From NCBI GenBank assembly GCA_003563255.1, contig PWSL01000502.1:1-12070 (forward strand): DNA of 12,070 bases, in the 5' to 3' direction. This DNA is from Desulfonatronospira sp. (GTDB lineage Bacteria > Desulfobacterota > Desulfovibrionia > Desulfovibrionales > Desulfonatronovibrionaceae). Below the pieces are notes generated by a model. It searched no databases and was not told the DNA's origin. It saw only the letters and a list, made by a program, of their open reading frames with translations. The position numbers and the translations under genes are program-made. This document shows positions 1 through 5,305 of this stretch, piece after piece; the first letter of the stretch is position 1, and each line of letters begins with the position of its first letter.

Positions 1-99
1 ATCCGCATATAACCCGGCTTCGTATTCATACTCCGACGGATCGGCCAGAAGATCTTCAGTCCAGGCCAGTTCATTGTATGCAGGCCACATGGAAGACAT
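1..99 (-). CDS. Probable class I SAM-dependent methyltransferase, N-terminus only
   Basis: This is the first 33 codons of a gene that runs off the left edge of the window. The start at 99 (MSSMWPAYNELAW...) is preceded by an AAGGAA ribosome binding site at 106-111 with a 6-nt spacer, better placed than the in-frame ATG at 90. The opening segment, PAYNELAWTEDLLADPSEYEYE with a break at the end, resembles the start of a family of bacterial class I SAM-dependent methyltransferases that I recall beginning 'ELAWTD.ILAPPEDYEEE'. The SAM-binding motif would lie outside the window, so the assignment rests on that resemblance alone. A good sigma70-type promoter just upstream shows it is transcribed independently of the toxin-antitoxin pair. 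Confidence 0.5.
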   Translation of the reverse strand, partial: MSSMWPAYNELAWTEDLLADPSEYEYEAGLYAD

Positions 100-105
100 A
101 AACAG

Positions 106-148
106 TTCCTTTACCAGGTTATATAGCCAACAGGCCCCACCCTGGCAA
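106..148 (-). promoter_or_regulatory. Promoter and RBS of the leftmost gene
   Basis: On the minus strand TTGCCA (148-143) is followed after exactly 17 bp by TATATA (125-120), then AAGGAA (111-106) and the ATG at 99. The leader would be only about 14 nt. Spacing and both hexamers fit a housekeeping sigma70 promoter. Confidence 0.6.
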
Positions 149-267
149 TGTGCATTATGTGCTCAGGGGAGGTGTGAGGGCAAAACCCTGACCGTAGTTG
201 AGGCAATAAAGCCACGCCAAAAAAGAGCTGAAGGAGGGTTATTATCTGATACTGTCTGGCAAATCTT

Positions 268-594
268 TTATTTGACGAATCGATCCAGCAATATATCTTC
301 AACATTCCGTCTTGAATCTATAACGGATAAAACAAAAACATTTGTGTCCGATATTCTGTAAATAATCCGCCAGGAAGGAACAATTATCTCTCGATAGATG
401 TGTATACCCTGATCTTTCAGTTCTGGTACGATTCTGCCCCGATCAGGCAAGGTGTAGAGACTTGTTGCTTTCTCTCTGAGTTTTTTCAGTACTCGCAGCG
501 CATTTTCCGGGCTGTCAACTGCTATATGATCAATTATTTGTTTCAAATCGCTTTGCGCAACAGCAGCCCATTTAATATGGTATGCTTGGCTCAT
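268..594 (-). CDS. ParE/RelE-family toxin of a type II toxin-antitoxin module
   Basis: This 108-residue protein has the layout of the ParE/RelE superfamily: an N-terminal beta strand (YHIKWAAVAQSDL), two helices (QIIDHIAVD..ENALRVLKKLREKA), then the antiparallel strands REIIVPSWRIIYRI (68-81) and VFVLSVIDSRRNVEDIL (86-102). The Arg-rich RIIYRI strand and the C-terminal VIDSRR are typical of the group. ParE members poison DNA gyrase and RelE members cleave mRNA on the ribosome; the sequence does not decide between them, though the 'plasmid stabilisation protein' look favours ParE. The ATG overlaps the antitoxin stop codon as ATGA, so translation is coupled to the antitoxin. Its length is normal and no inactivating change is visible. 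Confidence 0.88.
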   Translation of the reverse strand: MSQAYHIKWAAVAQSDLKQIIDHIAVDSPENALRVLKKLREKATSLYTLPDRGRIVPELKDQGIHIYREIIVPSWRIIYRISDTNVFVLSVIDSRRNVEDILLDRFVK

Positions 595-872
595 TTGCAG
601 CTTTCTTTCAGTGCACCCTCGATTTCATCGAACATTTCTTCTTGTGACTTTGTCCGTCCCTCCCTGATATCGGCTTCACCTGCTGAAATCAGCTTTAACA
701 GACCGAGGGCATTACGCATATTTTCGTAACTCTGAGGATCTTGAAGCACAGCTCGGGGTTCACCATTCTGGGTTATTATAACAGGCCGATGCGTTTCATT
801 AATTTGCCTGAGTAAATCGGCCGCACGTGATTTTAAATAAGTAACCGGTTTAATATCGTTTGTAATATTCAT
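591..872 (-). CDS. Phd/YefM-family antitoxin
   Basis: This 93-residue protein has the Phd/YefM fold at its N-terminus. Residues 8-50 (KPVTYLKSRAADLLRQINE... then RPVIITQNGEPRAVL and SYE) match the conserved DNA-binding and dimerisation region. The C-terminal half (residues 55-93, acidic and helical) would wrap the toxin. It is the first gene of the pair, overlaps the toxin by 4 nt, and has a strong GGAGG ribosome binding site 8 nt before its ATG. Family members repress their own operon together with the toxin, and a perfect inverted repeat lies inside the promoter here. The pair is distinct from the hsd operon, being separated from hsdR by a hairpin and its own promoter. Confidence 0.88.
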   Translation of the reverse strand: MNITNDIKPVTYLKSRAADLLRQINETHRPVIITQNGEPRAVLQDPQSYENMRNALGLLKLISAGEADIREGRTKSQEEMFDEIEGALKESCK

Positions 873-880
873 ATTATTTT

Positions 881-922
881 CCTCCAGTCTGAATAAAATA
901 CCATATTCGGACCGAAAGTCAA
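881..922 (-). promoter_or_regulatory. Promoter, operator candidate and RBS of the toxin-antitoxin pair
   Basis: Reading the minus strand, TTGACT (922-917) and TATTTT (900-895) form a -35/-10 pair with a 16-bp spacer, followed by GGAGG (885-881) and the antitoxin ATG at 872. Within the spacer lies the perfect inverted repeat TTCGG-T-CCGAA (906-916), placed where a Phd-type repressor would block RNA polymerase. The promoter elements are seen; the operator role is inferred. Confidence 0.6.
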
Positions 923-941
923 GTTTTAATGCAACTGCTCA

Positions 942-954
942 GCAGGTCTCCTGC
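942..954 (-). other. Small hairpin after hsdR
   Basis: GCAGG-AGA-CCTGC forms a 5-bp perfect stem shortly after the hsdR stop codon and before the toxin-antitoxin promoter. It lacks a following T-run, so it is at best a weak or factor-assisted terminator. Confidence 0.25.
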
Positions 955-958
955 CAGG

Positions 959-3900
959 CTAACCCCCCACCCTGCTCTGATACTTCTTGAAGTTCTCGGC
1001 CTGCTCAAAGATCTCCTTGTAAACTTCATCCCTGTCCACCGGGGGATAGCCGTGATCGGCCAGAAGGATGATCAGATCAGCCTTGAGTTCGGCCTTGATA
1101 TCGTCGCGACGGTCCCAGTCCGTGTATCTGGCTTTGTCGTCCACAACTTCCTTGACTGCTTTGGATAGAGGGATGAGCTTATCTTCAGGATAGATGAAAT
1201 CGTATTTCAGGGCCAGGGACTTGAGGATATCGTAAAAGGCCTTTTCCTCAAAATCTATACCCAGGTCGGCAAAGGACTCCTTCTCCTTTTTCAGGGCCTG
1301 GTACAGGTCCATGATTTCATCGGTAAAGTCGTCCAGGACACTGCTGACCAGGATATCCTGCTCCCGGCGTTCATTGTACCTGTCCACCAGGGCCTTGAAC
1401 ATTCTGGAGAAATCAGCACCTTTGGCCTTGTTCACTTTTTTGAAATTTTCAATGGCCTTTTTAAGCAGCTGCTGGAGCAGTTTTATCCTGGTGTTGGGCA
1501 GTTTTATCTTTTCAATTTTTTTCAGGAAATCATCATCAAACAGGTCGATTTCCCTGCCTCCATCCTGGCTTAGCTTGAAGATTTCCTCCACGCCTTCACT
1601 TTGCAGCGCGTCCTTGATCATTTCCCGGACCCGGGCATTCATCTGGGCCGTGTCCGGAGCATCTCCCCTGGTCAGCTTGAACACGATGGAGCGCACAGCC
1701 AGATAAAAATGAACCTGGTCGCGTTCCTGCCGGGAAAATTCATCGGTTCCGCTGCATACGTCATAGGCGGCCTTGAGCCGCTGCACCAGGCCCATGAACC
1801 TCTTTTCCATGGCCTCGGTGAGCTGGACAAACTCCGCGGCCATGTTCAGGCAGTGCAGCTGTTCCAGGGGGTTGCCGGAAAAATAGGGTGTCTGGTCAAA
1901 GGAGTGAAACATCCTGGCCAGCAGATCAAGATGATCCCTGACCACCACAATGGACTGCTCGATTTCTTCAATGTTGGCCCTGTCGGTTTTGGAGTACTGG
2001 GCCAGGGCCAGGTTCATCTGTTTTTTGATGCCGATGTAGTCCACCACCAGACCCTTTTGCTTGTCACCGTATCTGCGGTTGACCCTGGAAATGGTCTGAA
2101 TCAGGGTGTGGCGCTGGACCGGCTTGTCAATATACATGGTATCCAGGGATGGGACATCAAAACCGGTCAGCCACATATCCACCAGAATGGCGATTTTGAA
2201 GTTGGACTTTTCATTCTTGAACTGCCGGTCCAGTTCTTTTTTATATTCCTTATTGCCAAGCAGGTCATACAGGTCTTGGGGATCATCCTTGCCCCTGGTC
2301 ATGACCATTTTGATCCGCTCCACGGGCTTGATCTCTTTTTGCTCTGCCCGGCTAAGTCTTGCTCCTTCCTCGCAGGCCAGAACCCTGTTCCACTCAGGAC
2401 GAAGGGCGATGATTTCCTTATACAGCTCATAGGCAATGGGCCTGCTGCTGCAGATGAACATGGCCTTGCCCTTTATGCTTGAACCCTCATTAATCCGTTT
2501 TTCATAATGCTCGACAAAATCCCGGGCCACCGCCCGGAGCCTGTCCGGATCGCCCAGGATGAGCTGCATGCTGGCGCTGGCCTTTTTGCTTTGTTCAATG
2601 GCGTATTCGCTGGCCCCGTCCTCAGCGCACTGGTTGTAATAATCCTCAATCTCCTGAAGCCTGGCATTGTCCAGTAAAACCTTGGCTGCCCGGCCTTCAT
2701 AGACAATGGGCACGGTGATTCCGTCCTGTACGGATTCGGTCATGGTGTAGGCATCCACAACATCTCCGAAAACATCAATGGTGGCGTCAATGGGAGTGCC
2801 GGTAAAACCTACATAAGTGGCGTTTGGCAGGGAATCATGGAGATACTTGGCAAACCCGAAGCTTTTGCGTACCCCCTTGTCCGTTATCCTGATTTTTTGC
2901 TCCAGGTTGACCTGGCTGCGGTGGGCTTCATCAGAGATGCAGATCACATTATCACGGCTGGTCAAAAGGCTGGTGTCTTCTGTAAACTTGTGGATGGTGG
3001 TCAGAAAAACCCCGCCGCTCTCAATCCCTCTGAGCCTGCTGCGCAGATCTTCCCGGCTTTCCACACTCACAACCGCATCGTCGCCCACAAAGCCTTTGGC
3101 ACTGGTGAAAAGCCTGGACAGCTGATCATCCAGGTCGTTGCGGTCGGTAATGAGCACAATGGTCGGGCTGGCAAAATCCAGGCTTTTCATGAGGAGCCTG
3201 GTCAGAAAAAGCATGGTCAGACTCTTGCCGCAGCCGGTAGCCCCGAAATATGTGCCGCCCTTGCCGTCGCCTCCGGGCCGCCGGTGCTTCAGGATATTGT
3301 TATAAAGCTTTATGGTTGCGTAGTACTGGGGATAGCGGCAGACGATCTTTTCTTCCCTGCGCGAACTGTCCGGGAAGAATATGAAGTTGCGGATCACGTC
3401 GCGCAGCCGCTGCTGGTTGAACAGGCCTTTGATCATGGTCAGCAGGGAATCTATGCCGTCTTTTTCCAGCGCATCGTCCGCACTGATCTTGCGCCAGGCA
3501 TAAAAGTATTCATAAGGGGCGAACATGGACCCCATTTTGCTGTTCACCCCGTCGCTTATCACGCAGAAGGCATTGTACTTGAGCAGTTCCGGGATGTCGC
3601 GCATGTAGCGGACAGTCAGCTGTATGTAGGCGTCATGAATTGTAGCCTCTTCCCGGATGGCGCTTTTGAATTCAAAGACAACCAGGGGCAGGCCGTTAAT
3701 GTACAGGATCAGATCAGGGATGCGCTTTTCAAAGCCAGTGATTTCCAGCTGGCTGACTATCTTGAAGATATTGCCTTTTTCACCGTAAGCGCCAGGTTCG
3801 TCCCTGCCGATGACGGGCAGATCACCTGGCCGGGGAGTACGGAACCGGGTCAGGTCACGGTAATCACTGAGCTGGATGAACAGGTCTTTTCTGGTGCGGT

Positions 3901-4186
3901 CCTCCCGCTTGAGCAGGAACCCGTCCGAGACCATCTTCATAATGGCCTTGTTGGTGGAATAAAGATCAGATGCAGGCAGGGATTCCAGCCTGCGGATGAT
4001 GGTTTCGATCTCGGAATCAGTAATGCCCTCGTGACCGTATTGCCGCTTCAAAAAGGTGCGCAGATCATCCTTGATCAGCACCTCCCCGGGCTCCCGGGTC
4101 AGGGATTCACCCAAGACATGCGGATAATCTTCCCGGCCAAGAAGCTCAATTATGGCCTGCTCAAGCTGGGCTTCGGTGAAGTTCAT
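959..4186 (-). CDS. hsdR: Type I restriction enzyme, R (endonuclease/translocase) subunit HsdR
   Basis: HsdR is the motor and nuclease of a type I restriction-modification complex; it translocates DNA towards the bound HsdM2S core and cuts at a distance. The 1075-residue length is normal. The N-terminal PD-(D/E)xK nuclease is visible as RIPDLI (D158) and FEFK (E172, K174). The helicase motor follows: Walker A GATGCGKS (315-322, with Cys instead of the commoner Ser), DEAH box SDEAH (418-422), motif III FTGTP (461-465), motif V around 670-689 and motif VI QTISRVNRR (697-705). The C-terminal part is helical, as in the family. The start at 4186 is supported by the family-typical FTEAQLEQAIIELL opening, but it has no clear Shine-Dalgarno sequence. 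It is separated from hsdS by about 1.1 kb of inserted repeats, so the usual coupling to hsdS is lost. Confidence 0.97.
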   Translation of the reverse strand: MNFTEAQLEQAIIELLGREDYPHVLGESLTREPGEVLIKDDLRTFLKRQYGHEGITDSEIETIIRRLESLPASDLYSTNKAIMKMVSDGFLLKREDRTRKDLFIQLSDYRDLTRFRTPRPGDLPVIGRDEPGAYGEKGNIFKIVSQLEITGFEKRIPDLILYINGLPLVVFEFKSAIREEATIHDAYIQLTVRYMRDIPELLKYNAFCVISDGVNSKMGSMFAPYEYFYAWRKISADDALEKDGIDSLLTMIKGLFNQQRLRDVIRNFIFFPDSSRREEKIVCRYPQYYATIKLYNNILKHRRPGGDGKGGTYFGATGCGKSLTMLFLTRLLMKSLDFASPTIVLITDRNDLDDQLSRLFTSAKGFVGDDAVVSVESREDLRSRLRGIESGGVFLTTIHKFTEDTSLLTSRDNVICISDEAHRSQVNLEQKIRITDKGVRKSFGFAKYLHDSLPNATYVGFTGTPIDATIDVFGDVVDAYTMTESVQDGITVPIVYEGRAAKVLLDNARLQEIEDYYNQCAEDGASEYAIEQSKKASASMQLILGDPDRLRAVARDFVEHYEKRINEGSSIKGKAMFICSSRPIAYELYKEIIALRPEWNRVLACEEGARLSRAEQKEIKPVERIKMVMTRGKDDPQDLYDLLGNKEYKKELDRQFKNEKSNFKIAILVDMWLTGFDVPSLDTMYIDKPVQRHTLIQTISRVNRRYGDKQKGLVVDYIGIKKQMNLALAQYSKTDRANIEEIEQSIVVVRDHLDLLARMFHSFDQTPYFSGNPLEQLHCLNMAAEFVQLTEAMEKRFMGLVQRLKAAYDVCSGTDEFSRQERDQVHFYLAVRSIVFKLTRGDAPDTAQMNARVREMIKDALQSEGVEEIFKLSQDGGREIDLFDDDFLKKIEKIKLPNTRIKLLQQLLKKAIENFKKVNKAKGADFSRMFKALVDRYNERREQDILVSSVLDDFTDEIMDLYQALKKEKESFADLGIDFEEKAFYDILKSLALKYDFIYPEDKLIPLSKAVKEVVDDKARYTDWDRRDDIKAELKADLIILLADHGYPPVDRDEVYKEIFEQAENFKKYQSRVGG
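4110..4180 (-). repeat. 71-bp direct repeat, copy A (inside hsdR)
   Basis: These are codons 3 to about 26 of the functional hsdR. The first 50 bases (4180-4131) are identical to copy B at 5296-5247; only four mismatches occur over the whole 71 bp. Copies A and B are offset by 1116 bp and flank the GIY-YIG/palindrome segment. Confidence 0.93.
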
Positions 4187-4268
4187 TTTTTACTACAGAA
4201 ACCTGGTTATAAAATGTGAAAAGCAGACTGCCTGGATTCAGGCTCCCGGTTCCGTCACCCTGGTCCCG

Positions 4269-4300
4269 GATAATGGAACTGATTTGCTTTTACCGTCACC
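4269..4300 (+). repeat. Linker repeat, copy 1 of 5
   Basis: A 32-bp unit beginning GATAATGGAACTGA and ending CCGTCACC. Related copies start at 4453, 4494, 4981 and 5143, in each case joining a palindrome of one class to the start of the next. Copies differ at only a few positions; the last has TCGTCACG at its end. Confidence 0.8.
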
Positions 4301-4320
4301 GTCACCCCGGTCCCAGATCC

Positions 4321-4353
4321 GTCATCCCGGACTCGATCCGGGACCGGGATGAC
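4321..4353. repeat. Inverted repeat GTCATCCCGG/CCGGGATGAC
   Basis: GTCATCCCGG (4321-4330) pairs perfectly with CCGGGATGAC (4344-4353). It is a variant of the GATCCGGG palindrome class seen at 4523, 5010 and 5192. Confidence 0.85.
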
Positions 4354-4423
4354 GTACCCGGGGTCCAGGATTAATCCCGCTGTTCTGGATATAGTGCTGT
4401 CTTGCTGGCACCCGGTCTGGTTT

Positions 4424-4453
4424 ACTGGATTCCGGCTTACGCCGGAATGACGG
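4424..4453 (+). repeat. REP-like palindrome, forward orientation
   Basis: The core ATTCCGGC-TTAC-GCCGGAAT (4429-4448) is a perfect 8-bp stem with a 4-nt loop, flanked by ACTGG and GACGG. The whole 30 bp is the exact reverse complement of 4580-4609. Confidence 0.92.
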
Positions 4454-4522
4454 ACAATAGAACTGACTTACTGTTACCGTCACCCCGGTCCCGGATAATG
4501 GAAATGACTTACTTTTACCGTC

Positions 4523-4543
4523 ACCCCGGACGCGATCCGGGGT
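4523..4543. repeat. Palindrome ACCCCGGA/TCCGGGGT
   Basis: An 8-bp perfect stem (4523-4530 and 4536-4543) with a 5-nt loop CGCGA. The same stem recurs at 5010-5030 and 5192-5212 with different loops, so the stem rather than the loop is conserved. Confidence 0.9.
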
Positions 4544-4568
4544 CCAGGATGACGGTTAAACCAGGCTG

Positions 4569-4898
4569 CTACCCCTCTCCGTCATTCCGGCGTAAGCCGG
4601 AATCCAGTGAAATGAGCTCATGGTATAAGTCCGTCCAGTTTGGGTTCATGCTCTCAATCAAGTCTAATTTCCATTTGCGTTTCCATTCTTTTATACGCTT
4701 TTCCCGTTCAATAGCTGATTGCATATTATCATGCAATTCATACCAGACAAGCTGATGAACGTTGTAGCGTTTGGTAAATCCTTCCACCAGGTTGTTTTTG
4801 TGCTGCCAGACCCTTTTAATGAGGTCCGATGTGACACCTGCATAGAGCGTCCCATTCCTTTTACTGGCCAGAATGTATACTGCTGGTTGCTTACTCAT
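4569..4898 (-). CDS. Small GIY-YIG nuclease-domain protein embedded in repeats
   Basis: This 109-residue protein is a single GIY-YIG endonuclease domain of the YhbQ/UPF0213 type. The GIY strand is VYIL (Y8), the YIG strand is LYAG (Y19), the catalytic arginine is R29 in LIKRVWQHK, and the probable metal-binding glutamate is E66 in EREKRIKEWKRKWK. All catalytic positions appear intact, so it could cut DNA. The domain ends near residue 95. The last residues, SLDSGLRRNDGEG, are encoded by the palindrome at 4580-4609, so the repeat supplies the C-terminus and sits next to the stop codon. Upstream of the ATG the sequence is again repeat (GCTGTCTTACTGGCACC), and no good ribosome binding site is visible. 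It lies between hsdS and hsdR on the same strand but is not a known hsd component. A role in moving or processing the repeats is a hypothesis. Confidence 0.88.
   Translation of the reverse strand: MSKQPAVYILASKRNGTLYAGVTSDLIKRVWQHKNNLVEGFTKRYNVHQLVWYELHDNMQSAIEREKRIKEWKRKWKLDLIESMNPNWTDLYHELISLDSGLRRNDGEG
4580..4609 (-). repeat. REP-like palindrome, inverted orientation, at the end of the GIY-YIG gene
   Basis: ATTCCGGC-GTAA-GCCGGAAT (4585-4604) is a perfect stem-loop. The 30-bp block is a perfect inverted copy of 4424-4453, and an inverted partner of the longer palindrome at 4928-4981 on the other side of the GIY-YIG gene. Confidence 0.92.
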
Positions 4899-4927
4899 TG
4901 CTGTCTTACTGGCACCCGGTCCAATTT

Positions 4928-4981
4928 ACTGGATTCCGGCTCCCGGTTCAAGCCCGGGACAAGCTTGCGCCGGAATGACGG
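4928..4981 (+). repeat. Nested REP-like palindrome upstream of the GIY-YIG gene
   Basis: The outer stem ATTCCGGC (4933-4940) pairs with GCCGGAAT (4969-4976). An additional hairpin, TCCCGG (4941-4946) with CCGGGA (4954-4959), is inserted between the arms. The same expanded form occurs at 5091-5143. Confidence 0.88.
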
Positions 4982-5009
4982 ACAATGGAACTGACTTACT
5001 TTTGCCGTC

Positions 5010-5030
5010 ACCCCGGACCCGATCCGGGGT
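5010..5030. repeat. Palindrome ACCCCGGA/TCCGGGGT
   Basis: Same stem as at 4523-4543, with loop CCCGA. Confidence 0.88.
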
Positions 5031-5061
5031 CCAGAATTTCTCCTGCTGTTCTGGATATAGT

Positions 5062-5212
5062 GCTGTCTTGCTGGCACCTGGTCTTCTTTTCTGGATTCCG
5101 GCTCCCGGTTCAAGCCCGGGACAAGCTTACGCCGGAATGACGGATAATGGAACTGACTTACTTTTATCGTCACGTCGGTTCCGATTCCGTCACCCCGGAC
5201 TTGATCCGGGGT
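5062..5212 (+). repeat. Long repeat unit, second of the near-tandem pair
   Basis: It starts GCTGTCTTGCTGGCACC and contains, in the same order as the previous unit, the nested palindrome (5091-5143), the linker (5143-5174) and an ACCCCGGA/TCCGGGGT palindrome (5192-5212, loop CTTGA). A short GTCGGTTCCGATTCC interval is added before the last palindrome. Confidence 0.75.
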
Positions 5213-5225
5213 CCAGTGAGTTTTC

Positions 5226-5305
5226 CCCAAAACATGCGGATACTACTCCCGGCCAAGAAGCTCAATTATGGCCTGCTCAAGCTGGGCTTCGGTGAATCTG
5301 CTCAT
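5226..5305 (-). pseudogene. hsdR: Relic of the original hsdR start (direct repeat copy B)
   Basis: The ATG at 5305 overlaps the hsdS TGA as ATGA. It reads MSRFTEAQLEQAIIELLGRE, then a TAG stop, then YPHVLG. The intact hsdR at 4186 reads MNFTEAQLEQAIIELLGRED and continues YPHVLG. Residues from FTEAQ to LLGRE are identical at the DNA level over 50 bp, and the aspartate codon is replaced by TAG. Similarity fades after the glycine, where palindromic repeat begins. This shows where hsdR began before the operon was split. It can yield at most a 20-residue peptide. Confidence 0.9.

Larger units (their letters stand above)
4900..5061 (+). repeat. Long repeat unit, first of a 162-bp near-tandem pair
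   Basis: The unit begins GCTGTCTTACTGGCACC and holds a nested palindrome, the linker repeat and an ACCCCGGA/TCCGGGGT palindrome. The next unit begins with the same block at 5062, giving a 162-bp period. A related start block occurs at 4396. Confidence 0.8.
4187..5225. mobile_element. Inserted palindrome-rich segment carrying a GIY-YIG gene
   Basis: This roughly 1.0-kb segment separates hsdS from hsdR and is bounded on both sides by hsdR 5'-end sequence. Apart from the 109-codon GIY-YIG gene it consists almost wholly of interspersed palindromes of two classes: ATTCCGGC...GCCGGAAT and ACCCCGGA...TCCGGGGT. These are linked by a conserved spacer that includes AACTGACTTACTTTTACCG and by a GGATATAGTGCTGTCTTGCT block. 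No transposase, no IS-type terminal repeat and no regular CRISPR spacing is visible. It looks like a REP/BIME-like cluster rather than a classical insertion sequence. That it arrived by insertion is inferred from the split operon and the flanking direct repeats. Confidence 0.7.

Noticed and set aside
111..305. 64-codon minus-strand frame between the toxin and the methyltransferase gene
   Set aside because: It overlaps the toxin end, has no ribosome binding site and runs across the promoter of the next gene.
942..954. Rho-independent terminator for hsdR
   Set aside because: The stem is only 5 bp and there is no T-run after it, so I kept it only as a weak hairpin.
1601..2482. 293-codon plus-strand frame opposite hsdR
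   Set aside because: Antisense shadow of the HsdR motor and C-terminal region; low-complexity His/Gly/Leu-rich translation, no domain.
2837..4219. 460-codon open frame on the plus strand opposite hsdR
   Set aside because: It is antisense to well-conserved HsdR motifs and its translation shows no recognisable domain; long open frames opposite a biased-codon gene are common.
4224..5225. Possible CRISPR array
   Set aside because: Repeats are of several kinds, in both orientations and unevenly spaced, with no uniform unique spacers and no cas genes.
4402..5295. Several frames of 90-140 codons across the repeat region (for example 4402-4755, 4873-5295, 4895-5230)
   Set aside because: Their translations (WIPAYAGMT, LDSGLRRNDG and similar) are simply the palindromes read in different frames.
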